Below are positions 27,601 through 37,968 of a stretch of DNA of 64,000 nucleotides, one piece after another. A program made the position numbers and the translations under genes. This stretch comes from Temnothorax longispinosus. Lineage: Eukaryota; Arthropoda; Insecta; Hymenoptera; Formicidae. A model generated the notes under the pieces. It searched no databases and was not told where the DNA came from. It saw only the letters and a list, made by a program, of their open reading frames with translations. The stretch spans positions 7,905,019-7,969,018 of the forward strand of contig NC_092367.1 in NCBI RefSeq assembly GCF_030848805.1, read 5' to 3'. How positions within the stretch are numbered: position 1 is the stretch's first letter; every line of letters begins with the position of its first letter.

Positions 27601-29325
27601 GAATAATCGACTGTGGTTGGTCAATAGCTCACTGCTTACGTCTTACCGCATACTCCCGCTGCCATTGTAGACGACGCTTCAGCTTAACTTACTTCCTATC
27701 TTTTTTTTTTTTAGTTCTAAGAATTGGAAGAAACTGAATAATAGAAATAGACTGTAAGGACGACTTAGACTAAACGCCGATTATTTACAATTAGCCAAAC
27801 GGAACTTGTTTAAACATTTCATTAACAAATTAATCCTTTGCTGTCTAACACGTGGAAAGGAAGATTAGATTAGAGACGACAGATTGCACGGTTAAAAATT
27901 TTACAGCGAGGTTCTATCCTCAAAGTTAATCGGAGTTGAATCGAGGTCACCGCCCCCCCTTCCCCCCCCCCTCAAAGATGGCTTTGCATCGCGTAGCAGC
28001 TCCTTTCCGTCAACTGTCAACTCGCGAACACCGAGACGACGACGAATATACCGGTCCAGGGACATACGTCACTGGGTTCTCCTCGGAGCAGCTCAAACCC
28101 AATTCTCATGAGATCTCCGCGCACACATTCCGCCTTCCGCTTGAAACCCGCCGCGGACCCGAGATTCGAGATTCCCCGCGTGACGCAGGCGGAGGAATGC
28201 CTCGCAGTCCACTTCACGCGTGTCAATCCCCCCTCCGCCCCCCCCCCTCCCCTTTCCGCCCATCGCCCTGCTTACGTACGCACGTTAGACGATTCACGAT
28301 ATCGGGAGGTTTTCCAGCAAAAATCTCGAATCGATCGAAGCGCGGTTATTTCTGAAGAGATTACAAAAAAAAAATCAGTTCACAATAGGCCTGTGTTTTC
28401 TTTTCAGCTGAACTTCTCGCACGGTTCATCTTTCCTCTTTTTCTCTTCACGTTGGAGGGGAAAAAGAGAAAAGCTGAACCTATGCGGGAAGCTCAGCTAA
28501 ATAGAACAGACAATAGTTCCAAAGAAAGGTCAAAGAACTGATTTTACAGAACGCCTCGAAAGGTCTCTCGATGCTATCTCGCGTCGCGCACTTCGCGTTC
28601 CTCTCCGCGACCCTCCGTTTCCTCTTATCTATTTCAAGTAGAGAACGCGCTGCCAGGTGATGACAAGTCGTAAAAGTATTTGAAAAATTACATCTCGATC
28701 GTCCGCCTTCGACCACCACGGAGAAAACTACACTTCTCTTCAAAGGCATTTCGCGACGTATTCCGTCGAATTATTTCCCGCAGCTCGAGATGCAGAGAAA
28801 GAGAGGCTGTAATACGTTCTTTTTTTTCTTTTTAGCAGATCAAGCAGGAAACGATACTTCGGCGATTCTCGAGCGCACCCGCTCGACGAGAGCCAGAGCC
28901 GTGTCTCGGTATGGCGACGGCGAGTCATAACCTCGTCGCTTTTCCCGTCCGCTCGACATGAACGTCCTCTTTCACGCGTACACACCAGATATATATGCCA
29001 ATGACACGCGCGAGCATAAGCGCGCACACGTACACGAGAATCGCACGCGGGGTATACCAGTGTGTGCGCGCGGGTAACGGGCGGGTGTAGACGGGGGGGG
29101 GAAGAGGGAGGCATGTATATTTTACAGACCCCGCGCGCACACACACACACACACGCACGCACGCTCGCGTAGATCGTTACGATCGATCCGGTATAACGAG
29201 CGCGTGCACGCGTAATGTCGCCGACATCCTCGGCGCGGCGGCGGTGCACGCGAAAATGCGCGTTAATAGAAATAGGAAATGCCACAGGAAGCGGCCAGCG
29301 TGGTGAAAGAAGGAGCAAAGCGACC

Positions 29326-29373
<48 letters not shown>

Positions 29374-29927
29374 AGAAAGAGAGAGAGAGCTCGACGGCCA
29401 CTAATTCGAGATTCAGCGCGTTCCTAGAACTGGCGAGCGCGCGATCCAACGGAGATAGCGGCGTATCCGCCCCGCGACAGCCACGACGACGAAGACACCG
29501 ACGACGAGGAGGAGCCCGTGTTCCTACGTCGTCGTAGAAGCCAGGGAAAGGGGAAGAAAGACGGCGGACGGCCGCGCGGAGGATAAAATCGGCGGACAGC
29601 CGTGTTCCTTCTTTTCTTTCCTCTCTGTCTCTCTCTCTCCGTCGAGCAGGAACACGCTCGTTACGGCGAAGACGATGCTCTCGCTCTCCGAGAAGGCATT
29701 TACACGTATGCGCGTACACACACGCGTACATTCTCTGTCTCTCTCCCCTCCCTTCTTTCTATCTCTCGCTCGCTCGTGTCTTCCTTTCTCATTCCATCTT
29801 GCCGTCCCCTACCTTCTCTCTCTCGCTCTTTCTCTCTCCTTTACTCTCGCGTTCCGTTCCCGACACGCCGAACGTGCACACGGATAATCTTATCACGTTG
29901 CGCCTAGGCGAGTCCCTCTCTCGCACG

Positions 29928-29966
<39 letters not shown>

Positions 29967-30324
29967 CCGTCGCCGTTTGGCGTTTTACCTCGGAGACGCT
30001 GTCCTCCTCGCTCTCCGACGAGTCTGTCATAAAGCGCGGCTGCAGCTCGGAGAAGGTCTCGGTCTCCGACTTCGTGGGGCTCGACGTCGACGACTGGGGA
30101 GTCGACGACGTCTTCCCGGTGTCGTGGTGGACGTTCGCCGACGAGGACACCGAGGACGACGATGATGTCGGTGGTGGTGGCGGCGGTGGTGCTGCTGCCA
30201 CCGCTGCCACTGCCGCCGCCGCCGACGCCGCTGTTGCCGCTACCGCGGATGCCGCCGTCGCCGCCGACGGCTTCTCGTGGCTCTTCTGGCTATCCGAGGT
30301 CGTTCCTTGTGCTACATTCTGCAT
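6610..30324 (-). CDS. mask: Ankyrin repeat and KH domain protein Mask (28 exons)
   Basis: Family role: scaffold and RNA-binding cofactor in Yorkie/Hippo and RTK signalling. Exons: 30324-29989, 22359-21919, 20659-20512, 20350-20070, 19273-18988, 18894-18593, 18457-18242, 18147-17446, 17214-17043, 16954-16359, 16235-16074, 15994-15784, 15699-15277, 15177-14842, 14755-14564, 14367-14002, 13896-13742, 13669-13494, 13417-13285, 13188-12455, 11940-11629, 11500-11306, 10995-10851, 10771-10561, 9620-8731, 8481-7162, 6945-6760, 6633-6610. Phases agree throughout, giving 3216 residues. Order: Ala/Pro/Ser-rich N-terminus (1-112); 15 ankyrin repeats (about 210-700); polyQ (about 710-790); Q/S/T-rich linker; 10 ankyrin repeats (about 1575-1905); Lys/Glu-rich charged segment; one KH domain (about 2243-2310) with GRGG loop; long disordered C-terminus ending WNKWTH. 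The 15+10 layout is typical of Mask/ANKHD1. Least certain are the first and last exons. Confidence 0.95.
8926..9047 (-). repeat. Polyglutamine-coding CAG/CAA tracts in mask exon 25
   Basis: Two runs of mixed CAG/CAA codons encode stretches of about 8-9 Gln interrupted by His, Glu, Met and Ser. They sit in the disordered region C-terminal to the KH domain. Mixed codons suggest selection for glutamine rather than plain DNA slippage. Confidence 0.85.
9653..10062. mobile_element. Outer foldback (MITE-like) element in mask intron 24
   Basis: The ends are inverted copies: GACTTACGTTTACACGGCTG at 9653 matches the reverse complement of the end at 10062. Similarity continues inward: the segment with CCAAAATTTTTCTTTT near 9847 is mirrored near 9985-10000. 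The left arm is interrupted by another element (9691-9821), while the right arm shows the uninterrupted version. There is no coding capacity, so it is probably a non-autonomous DNA transposon copy. Confidence 0.7.
9691..9821. mobile_element. Inner MITE-like element nested in the 9653-10062 foldback
   Basis: About 131 bases with inverted ends of roughly 35 bases: GGTTTAGTTCACACCAATC then CTTGATACGCGTATCAA on the left, mirrored at 9788-9821. It sits at the point where the outer element's left arm loses alignment with its right arm, so it inserted after the outer element. Confidence 0.65.
12242..12306. repeat. Short inverted repeat in mask intron 20
   Basis: TATTCTGTAAACAT at 12246-12259 is mirrored at 12288-12301, with a further partly matched GGCTTA at the outer edge. 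It is about 65 bases in all and may be a tiny MITE relic. Confidence 0.55.
15605..15643 (-). repeat. Polyglutamine-coding tract in mask exon 13
   Basis: About 12 consecutive Gln codons, CAG and CAA mixed, between the two ankyrin blocks of Mask. Confidence 0.85.
17777..18021 (-). repeat. Long Q/P/H-rich coding tract in mask exon 8
   Basis: About 80 residues, mostly Gln with Pro and His, directly after the 15th ankyrin repeat. It is encoded by mixed CAG/CAA. Read on the other strand it yields a spurious poly-Leu frame. Confidence 0.9.
19480..19680. mobile_element. Foldback (MITE-like) element in mask intron 4
   Basis: About 200 bases in which the halves are inverted copies. The left end has TAGGCCTGGTCAA, the right end TTGACTAGGCCTG. 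CATTTACAGAGAGTGGGGGAG on the left matches CTCCCCACTCTCTGTAAATG on the right, and AACTTCATCCA pairs around the centre (about 19570-19605). No coding capacity. Confidence 0.75.
21566..21588. repeat. (CA)n microsatellite in mask intron 2
   Basis: A short AC-repeat within the intron between exons 2 and 3. Nothing else was recognised in this 1.3 kb intron. Confidence 0.85.
22550..24900. promoter_or_regulatory. CpG-rich block in mask intron 1, candidate alternative promoter
   Basis: This segment is strikingly rich in C, G and CpG (for example CGCGCGCGCG near 23800) against AT-rich surroundings. It holds many long overlapping open frames on both strands, an expected by-product of low stop-codon density in GC-rich DNA; their translations are Arg/Pro/Ala-rich and not family-like. 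It lies just upstream of mask exon 2, where a second promoter and an alternative first exon would be expected. That is inference. I could not identify an alternative coding exon. Confidence 0.35.
24901..27348. other. Mask intron 1, AT-rich middle part
   Basis: No gene seen. It contains a small hairpin at 25605-25670 (ACGCTT...AAGCGT, with AATTAATTCTTT mirrored inside) and otherwise unremarkable AT-rich sequence. Confidence 0.5.
27349..27903. mobile_element. Large foldback element in mask intron 1
   Basis: About 555 bases of imperfect palindrome. Outer arms: CCACGTGTCAGA and CAAAGGATTAATT on the left match CTAACACGTGG and AATTAATCCTTTG on the right, and AAGTTCCGTTTG is mirrored too. The inner arms are closer copies: GCGTCGTCTACAATGGCAG at about 27522 is inverted at about 27660. 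It is either one long foldback or a younger element inside an older one. Confidence 0.7.
29328..29369. repeat. (AG)n microsatellite
   Basis: A perfect dinucleotide run in mask intron 1, near exon 1. Confidence 0.9.
29933..29964. repeat. (CT)n microsatellite just past the mask exon 1 donor
   Basis: It lies about 25 bases inside intron 1 on the minus strand, where it reads as (AG)n. If unspliced, it would encode an Arg-Glu repeat. Confidence 0.9.
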
Positions 30325-31489
30325 CTTTAGCCCCCAGATAAATCATATATGACACACCAGTTTATCCCCGCTGGTAGAACCGTACCGCGGGGGACGAAGC
30401 ACACACTCGTTAACACTCGATTACGTTCCCGTTTCCGCGACTGTGCGAACAATAAAAGCTCCTTCGGTCGAGAGCACGGTCGTCGTCATTCACGTAAGCT
30501 AACACCCGCCATTTTTCACTATGGCCGACGACGGCGAGAGAGTTCCCAATATCCACCTCTCGTGGCCTGCCTGCCTGCCAGAGCCGCGGGTCTCGCGCAC
30601 ATCCGTCGGCGCCGAACGCTAGGCGATTCCGACGTTCGACGTGGCGCAGCGTCGTCGTCGCCGCCACGTGTGGCGCGTAATTTCAATTGCCTCGCGCGTG
30701 CGTCACATTACAAGTATCTCGCAGCCTCCCGTGACGGATTTACCTCGACAATGGGTCGAATAAAACTAGAAGAACGATTAAACCTTTGTTTATTTGTCTG
30801 GCAGATGAGGAAAAACAATGGGTAGTTTTTGCCTCGAGGTCAGAGTTATCCAGCAATTTGGAGCCCCTGGGGGGACAGGATATAGTTGAAAATGATGAAA
30901 ATAATAATCCTCTTTTTTCTTAAAGGAGCGAATTGTTCCCAGCATATTTTTTTAAACTGTGTGAAATAATTTTTAGTCTGAATAATTAGAAACGGATGAT
31001 TAAGAAATTTGTCCTGAGTTTTTACTTGTTACCTGGTAACATTGATCTTGAACCAGAAAGCAGGTAAAGGTAACGGAATCGTTACAAGGGATGTGAGGCT
31101 GCAATGGCATCAGAATTTTGAAGTACTCTCGCCCGCGGAATCGAGTTTTCATCTTTATGTTTTCCTTGGAAAGTATATTTACGTTTTTTTTAATTTTTTT
31201 TTAGAAAAGTCTCTGTGTGAACGTGCCAGCATGTGTAAAAGAAAAAGAGCTAAAACCATGATCTAATCGTTATGTAGTAAACATTATGTCCAAGATGTAT
31301 CAATCACATAATAAATATATTTCAAGTGCTATTTGTAAAGGCGTTTTTACATACGTAACACTAATTATCATAAATAAATCTTATCGGAAATTCTGTAAAA
31401 AAAAAACCGAGCTAATAGAAGCTACATTTTGATCTCGTCAAATGTATCATTATCACTGCAGCACTATTTGCACATTTCGTTTACTTCTA
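30325..31489. other. Spacer between mask 5' end and FARSB 3' end
   Basis: The left part is the presumed mask promoter and 5' UTR. The right part (about 31.0-31.49 kb) is AT-rich and probably holds the FARSB 3' UTR on the minus strand. No convincing gene seen. Confidence 0.45.
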
Positions 31490-34400
31490 TTATAAGAATA
31501 GCTCGATGTCTATTTCCATCGCAGAACATGGAATATTTAATTCGAACTTCGAGAGTACATCGGGATGTAGGACTCCCATCTTTCCTATCACTTTACCGTG
31601 ACAGACAATTTCGGCGCATCGCTGAGGGAAAAATGTCGGGTCTGCAAAATAGGAACAATAAAATTCTTTCATATCGGCCGATCTCGATTTCATTTTTATA
31701 TATTCTACGATTATTTGATCGAACGAATATATATTTTAGGAACCATGGTATCTTACCGTCAGCCGCGCGCAGATAATATCCATCTTCGTCTTTATTAGCG
31801 CTCCAAGGTATCTCCAATAATAATAACACTCTGTCCACTAGGCCGTGAATTATCTCGAAACCAGCCGATTTATTAGCATATACCGCGCATAAACGGCGAT
31901 TGTTGCGCGCACCGACTTCCGCCGTGTCGTCTCGCAATACAACGTCGGAAACTTCGAACAGCTTATGAGGCAGAGGCATTTTTTTATTCGCAGATATCGT
32001 CTTGAGTAATCCCGGTAAAAGCGTGGTACGCGCGACCTGCAACAATTCATATTTATTAAAATATTTTACATTTCAGTGTTTAGACGATTGCAATCCAAAA
32101 TATCTTAGTTCGTTTAGATAGTCTTTACAGCACGAACTTTCGTATTTTTTATGTTTTCCTATTCTTAATCATCTGAATTTCTACAAATTTAACTTCTCTT
32201 TCTGCACTGTTCTCTCGCAAGTAGCGAATGTAAAGTAGTTTGTATTAATTACGCGCGTAACGATATTTATTCTTCATGCCACGTCAGTCGCATGTCGATC
32301 GAATGAGTGGAAACTGAAGGAGTTAAGAATAGAACTGCTCGATTCTGATTATACGTTTCCGGCGATTTTAATGAGTCCGTGAAGGCTCTCGATGTGTCAC
32401 TCGTTTTACCTGAAATTCCAAAGTTTTTGGATTGGATATGTGAACTGCCGGTACATCCTCCAGCTTGTGTCTCAATTTGTCTGCTACATCCTCACGCGAA
32501 CACTGTTAAATAATTAAATACAAATAAAAACACGGTATATCAAAGATAAGTGTGTTTTCAAGCTTGAAAAGATTTTTTCGAAACGCACCAAAGAGAAGGT
32601 CAGCGCTTCGGTGAATCCCGCTTGGGCCAATTCCACTCGTATCTGGTCGGTAAGCTTGTTGAGTGGAAACTGTAATTCACACACGTACGTAAGTATATCA
32701 ATACATATATAAAATCGTATTTAGTCGCAGAATATTTACCTCTGCTGCGATTGTCGACATATGTGGTATCGTCTTCTCTATTTCGTTATATCCATAAGCG
32801 ATGGCGACGTCCTCATAAATATCACAAGGATGTATCACATCGTGTCTCGTCGGTGGTATTTCCACCATTAACGTATCCTTGCCTTTCACCTTGGATTTTA
32901 AAGACATCTTTGACAATAACTCCGCCACTTGATCCGGTGTTTGCCTGCACGAAGATACCACGAGCATGTTTTTAAACGACTACCTTGTCATCTGTAATCG
33001 TTACTACACGCGTGACGGAAAAGATTTGATTACATACTTGATCCCAATGTAGCTAATTGCTTTATTATGGCTGATCTCTTCCGTTCGATATTTTAATTCT
33101 GGATAGTAGAAAGTCTGTTTATCGGGATACACTACTTCCACAATTTCGGCTGTACATTTCGTCTTGCAATACTGACTGAAAGCGCAGACTATAGTGTCCA
33201 CCACTATCCTTGCCTGCAGGTTATTCATAACTTGTAATAATTTGTGATAAAGCATACGTATTATTTTATATATATTAGTAATATTAATTATTTGCATCTT
33301 ATACTTTTCAATCATTATAGTTTTAGAATATTACTTGTAAATAAAAATACATAAATTAAGATTATACTATGTATGTACCTTTGTGAGATCAGTTGCTGTG
33401 CACTCGATGAAAATATTTTTTGTATCGAGCGTGATCTTTGAATGATCGCCATTGATGATAGGAGGGAGAGATAAAACGACACCATTACTGTCATATACCA
33501 CCGGGTAAATAGGACTGTCTTTTATGATAGGTAAATATTGTTTGAGCTGCGCGTGTGTCTGTAAACATTAGACGTACGATTACAAATAGAGATTACAAAG
33601 AATTTCCTCTGTTACACGTAGAATTATTTGCAGAATTAACAAACGGTAAGAGAAGTACACTTACTGCATACAATTCCATGATTTCTTCTCCTGTATATTC
33701 TTTATCTTGATTAAGCGGTTTGAAACGTATCTCCGATGGTGGTCTGGCGTCATACAGGAATGGTCCTTTAACTGTGTCCAAGTCGTGAGTGCCGATAGAG
33801 ACTAGACTACGTTTTCTTCCTATATTCTGATGCAGCTTATCTTGAAGATCGATAAAGCTGTTGTAAGACTCCTGTGTTAAGGTAACGTCCCTCAAAATTG
33901 CAGCAACTATGTGTCCCCTTACTTTCAAGCACTGAAACACAAGGAGATAAATTATTTAATGCCAAATAAGATATATATTTCTCATAAACACTATATACAG
34001 TACCTCTGGACTCATCACAATCTTTTCCATTCCCGTTTTCGGTTTTATTGCTTTGTAACGTGGAATAGATATCCTATTTAGGGAAAAAAAATGAATAAAT
34101 TTTATATGTTGGATTTTGAATATGTGGAAATAAAATTCTTTTTACCTAAACTATAAAAAAAAACGTGTGATATTTACTTGTTTAAGAATATAAGCAGTCC
34201 AGTACTTAGGCTCTCCAAGCACAAGAGATCATATCTGTTAGCGGGAATATCAATCTTGTAGATAATTTCTTCGGAGGCATCTACACCTTGGTCGGAGCCT
34301 TGTTCTTTCGCTATCATCTGTTTCTCCGTTGTCTATTCGCAAAAGATCAAGTAATTCGTTACAATTATCGTGAAGTTTAATGTATGTACATGAACTATTA

Positions 34401-34668
34401 GATAGTTGAGAATTCAACGCTTACCACTTCGTCTAGCTCCAAACCAAACTTGAAGCATAACGTTTGAAACTCGTCGTCGGCTGAAACAAAGTTTTGAATT
34501 CAGAAAGAAAAGCTTAAGAGTGTCACATATACGTAAGTATATTCATGTAATAGTTTATGTATATATGATACATAAACCAACTTTACCAGTAAAAAATATA
34601 TATAACTTACAATACGTTTTGCCCAACGCTTTGAACAGCGAGTCACGTTTTACTCCAATAGTCGGCAT
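31490..34668 (-). CDS. FARSB: Phenylalanine--tRNA ligase beta subunit, cytosolic (12 exons)
   Basis: Charges tRNA-Phe as the beta chain of the alpha2-beta2 cytosolic enzyme. Exons: 34668-34611, 34480-34425, 34332-34178, 34073-34004, 33931-33665, 33558-33379, 33213-33038, 32944-32740, 32669-32589, 32502-32410, 32036-31757, 31641-31490. All phases agree, giving 590 residues against about 590 in animal relatives. The start MPTIGVKRDSLFKALGKTY is the usual eukaryotic beta-chain N-terminus. The B3/B4 region includes FEC-like stretches around residues 90-250. A B5 fold is seen at about 307-385 (EIPPTRHDVIHPCDIYEDVA). The synthetase-like core follows and ends AMEIDIELFL. There is no mitochondrial leader, matching the cytosolic form. 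Intact. Confidence 0.96.
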
Positions 34669-34793
34669 CTTTATATCACAGCAGTCTCAGCGTGATCAAG
34701 TACACTCTCGATATTCTTAGAGTTTCTTTTCCCTCACGGAAATGTCAGGTTTCTCGTTAATTCATCTGTAATAATTAGTTACAATCAATTTCT

Positions 34794-34807
34794 AGGTTAG
34801 GTTAGGT
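34794..34807. repeat. Interstitial TTAGG-like telomeric motif
   Basis: AGGTTAGGTTAGGT, under three units of the insect telomere repeat. Such short runs are common in insect genomes and here need mean nothing more. Confidence 0.6.
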
Positions 34808-35524
34808 CTAATGTTATCAGAACAGATTTTCCTCAGATTAATCTACTCCGAAGTCAATTAACTTTCTCTCGGCTTGATTTATGTCCATTTCCGCGAATAT
34901 TACGAATATAGAATCACTTTTTCTATAGTTCTAAGAATTAGAAAAGAGAAAATGAAAAGTTAAACCGAGATTGAAGTTAATTTACATTGATAGAAATGGA
35001 CATCAGTAATCCCATTTACGATTAACTCGCAATCGCTTTAAATTGCATAAGAAATTGCCACGTGCTGCAAAGGCAAAGTGGCGTGTCGTTTTACCTGTTA
35101 CGACAGCCGGCACAGGTTCACATCAAGAAAACGCGAAGAAGCACGTAAAACTTTTGCGAGGGAGGACGATATCGAGGACGCGAGACAAGAGGAATATCCG
35201 TTGATATCGCTAGATTTATTCGTTATTATTCGCGTCTATTCTCTCGCGCCTTTATCGTTATCTTCTCCCGAAGAGGAACCATGCGTTCGTCTCGCGTGTC
35301 TCGCAGCAAATGTAACGAAAACCGGAAGTGCGGTTTCGTCGTTGCAGGTTAATTTGCGCGGAGCTGCTGCGCGTTAGAACTCGTCCACGCGGACGAATTT
35401 TTGCAAATTTAAATAAAATGAAACTTGTAAAGATATCACAATTTATTACATAAAAGAAATCAACGGATATGACCAACGCAAGTTGAAAGAAATATATAGA
35501 GTTCGTGCGTACTTATATATATTA

Positions 35525-35530
35525 TTTATT
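35525..35530 (-). terminator. Candidate poly(A) signal for cornichon
   Basis: AATAAA on the minus strand, about 620 bases past the cornichon stop. Other AT-rich hexamers nearby make this tentative. Confidence 0.3.
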
Positions 35531-35890
35531 TCACATTTTATTAACAACTGCTTACGTTTTGTATCGTGATATATATATAAAAAAATTAATTAGAATATAC
35601 ACCTGTCCTAAACGTCGTACATGAAAGAAAGGAAAAGAACGCCCTGCGTACAAAGGTATCAAAAGCTATTACATCTATCGCATCGAGTTTACAATTAATA
35701 CAGTTTTACCTCCGTCGACATATGAACAGCATTGACGTTTGTTCGGAAATAATGAGCATTGTACGTCTGACAAAAGCGCAAATAATATTCGGACTCGAAA
35801 TATACGTCTAATTTCTATTCATACTTATGTAAATACCTTACTTGAAGTATAATATTGTACATAATCTTGAAAAATGTCTAGGAGTCAAAT

Positions 35891-35930
35891 ATATATTAAT
35901 ATATATTAATATATATTAATATACATCAAT
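35891..35930. repeat. 10-base AT minisatellite
   Basis: Three exact copies of ATATATTAAT followed by one diverged copy (ATACATCAAT), in the presumed cornichon 3' UTR. Confidence 0.85.
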
Positions 35931-36147
35931 ATATATATGTATATATGTACGTATGCGTATGGATTATACAGTTTACCTAGATACTAGACAGATGTCAAAG
36001 AAACGTTCTCCCGCGATACGCGTTGTTACAAAACTCCCATTATTATAAATTAGTTGAAATGTCACTTGTACTTCCAGTGTGATCAACCGTTGCGCCGAAC
36101 AGTTGTGCGGAGACAATGGAAAATCTTTATAGATCCTCGACAGTCGC

Positions 36148-37255
36148 TCAATTGATCAACGTGCTGATCATTCTGGAATACGAATCACAAGCAAAGGAGA
36201 TTAGAGCCACTTATGAGAGATGCGGAGAGACACGAGAGAAAAATAAACTCACCCGTATAAGTAGTAAAAAAACGACAGAAGATAAAATGCCAGTTTAATC
36301 CATCCCTCTCTGTGATACATGGACAAGTCATAGGCGTTCATTATGCTCGTAGGGTCGTAGAGGCCCGATTCTGTCATCAGGGGCCTGTTCATGTATCGCC
36401 ACACATGATAGGCTATCAGTGGGACGTTGAGGAACAGCGAGAAGTATTGCTCACCGAACAGAAATAAAATACTGCTTATAGCGTGCAGTATGTACTCTGG
36501 TAGAACGAGCTGAAATTGAGATGTGCAGTGATTAGACAATCGTTAACTACGGGTAATGTGTCAGTGAGCAAAATGTTAGCAGTACTCTTAACAGATTCTA
36601 GCAGAATACCATGGTATCAACTACAAACTGTGGTTTCCCAGTTTCACAAGTGTCGGTTAACTTTAACGTCCCCTTTTAGAAAGAGACGAAAAATGAGTTA
36701 ATCTAAGATTGAAAGTTAACCGACACTTGTGAAACTGGGCCTTTAAATCCGCCAACCGGCAATCTGAGATCAGATTGCCAGCAAAAACTGAGAACAATCA
36801 TTGTAAACATTGCAGAATTTGCCCAGTTTTTTGGTCAATCTACAATTGCGTTCTGTTAATAGATTCTGTTATATTTCTGCCGGCGTTCCGCCGGCAAAGT
36901 TTGCAGCAGACGCTCTCCGCAAAATTCGTCTTCAACGAGTTCGGCTAACAGAGATTATTCGATACCCGATACACATGTCTTACCGGATTTAAATTGTTGC
37001 ACTGATCGATCGGATTCTTGTATCCAGTCTTTAACTCGTCGAACGTGATCACCTGAAAAGTCCAATGTTAAAAGTTATTAATCGCATGACAACGTGTTTT
37101 AAGGTTATATCGCTGTTGGGTCGGCGCGCCCCGCGGACCCACATCGCCGTGAACGTCTCACGCGGGACACGTACGTGAAATATCGCGAAGAATATCAGAA
37201 ACGCGTCGCTGATCAACGCCACGATGTACGAAAAAGCGGCCAGGTTGAACGCCAT
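36148..37255 (-). CDS. cni: Cornichon, cargo receptor for ER export (4 exons)
   Basis: Small membrane protein that loads cargo such as TGF-alpha-like growth factors into COPII vesicles. Exons: 37255-37175, 37052-36984, 36509-36253, 36172-36148; 143 residues, all phases consistent. The N-terminus MAFNLAAFSYIVALISDAF is the first membrane segment. The family signature FDELKTGYKNPIDQCNNLNP follows at about residues 31-50, then LVLPEYILHA and the conserved RYMNRP and YDPT motifs. The C-terminus is FFYYLYG plus MISTLIN. The last coding exon is only 25 bases; it was placed by its acceptor at 36173 and by family similarity. Intron 2 carries a MITE-like repeat. Intact. Confidence 0.95.
36637..36739. 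mobile_element. MITE-like element in cornichon intron 2
   Basis: 103 bases with perfect 28-base inverted ends: CCCAGTTTCACAAGTGTCGG, then TTAACTTT, at 36637-36664, mirrored at 36712-36739. The perfect arms suggest a recent copy or a conserved hairpin. No coding capacity. A further 10-base palindrome (GGCAATCTGA, GA, TCAGATTGCC) follows at 36758-36779. Confidence 0.75.
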
Positions 37256-37968
37256 CCTGCATGTATGACAAGAGCCACCGACGAATCGCGACCCGAGTCC
37301 GCTATCAAGTCCGTGATCACGTGATAAGCTCGTATTATCTGATACGAAAATAAAAGTGACTTTTTATTCGCGTCCCGTTACCGTCGATCAATCACTTGAA
37401 TCGACGTTATGAATTGCAAATTAGATTTCATAATACTGGTTTTTTTTTCTTTTTTTAGACCTACCCAGACAGCCAATTTCTCTGCCGGAAGCAAATCTTG
37501 CCGGTGTCCTTGCTATTTTATATGTTAACGGTTAACAGATATATAAACATAGTCTTAACGAGATCGTTTGACCAAATTAAATTTTACCAACAGATTTTAT
37601 TTCAATTTGTGAAACATGATCCTAATGCAGACGCCAATTGATGTCGATTTGTTGCAAAATTCTGCTCGATTCTGCTGGCAAACTGTTATGACGCTAACAT
37701 TTCGTTTCCTGGAATCATTCCAAGAACAGCAGGATCTTTCAACGTGCTTACAAACTCTCTTTTTCAATGGGGATATATAACTGACTCCTGAGAGAAAAAA
37801 CGTTTGAAGTATTTTATTGCTTTCGAAGGCAATATATAAAGCGTATATGCATCCAGTCGTGCGAAGGATACTGGGGAACAATAATTATCTTCTTAAAAAT
37901 CTACCTCTCGGTCGCTGTACAAGGTTTTGATACGCAGCAGGTTGTATGCGTTTCTATGAGAATAATTT
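37256..37968. other. Spacer between cornichon and the NIPA gene
   Basis: About 700 bases: cornichon 5' region next to 37255 and presumed NIPA 3' UTR (minus strand) next to 37969, with AATAAA-like signals at 37813-37818 and 37596-37601. A 94-codon minus-strand frame here is not recognised. Confidence 0.45.

Larger units (their letters stand above)
28740..30760 (-). promoter_or_regulatory. CpG- and microsatellite-rich 5' region of mask
   Basis: A GC-rich, CpG-rich region surrounds mask exon 1 (30324-29989), with (AG)n and (CT)n runs on either side of the donor. It probably holds the main promoter and 5' UTR (above 30325). No TATA box or start site can be assigned. Confidence 0.4.
34669..36147. 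other. Spacer between FARSB and cornichon
   Basis: The left part should hold the FARSB promoter and 5' UTR, the right part the cornichon 3' UTR (minus). A GC-richer patch at 35.08-35.38 kb has a 99-codon plus-strand frame with no family resemblance. It also contains a TTAGG-like run and an AT minisatellite listed separately. Confidence 0.45.

Noticed and set aside
34794..34807. TTAGG run as evidence of a chromosome end or fusion
   Set aside because: Under three units; such runs are common by chance and in insect interspersed repeats.
35078..35377. 99-codon plus-strand frame near the FARSB 5' end
   Set aside because: No recognisable motif; likely a chance frame in a GC-richer promoter patch.
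35891..35930. Possible CRISPR-like spaced repeats
   Set aside because: Contiguous 10-base AT units without spacers; a simple minisatellite in a eukaryotic genome.
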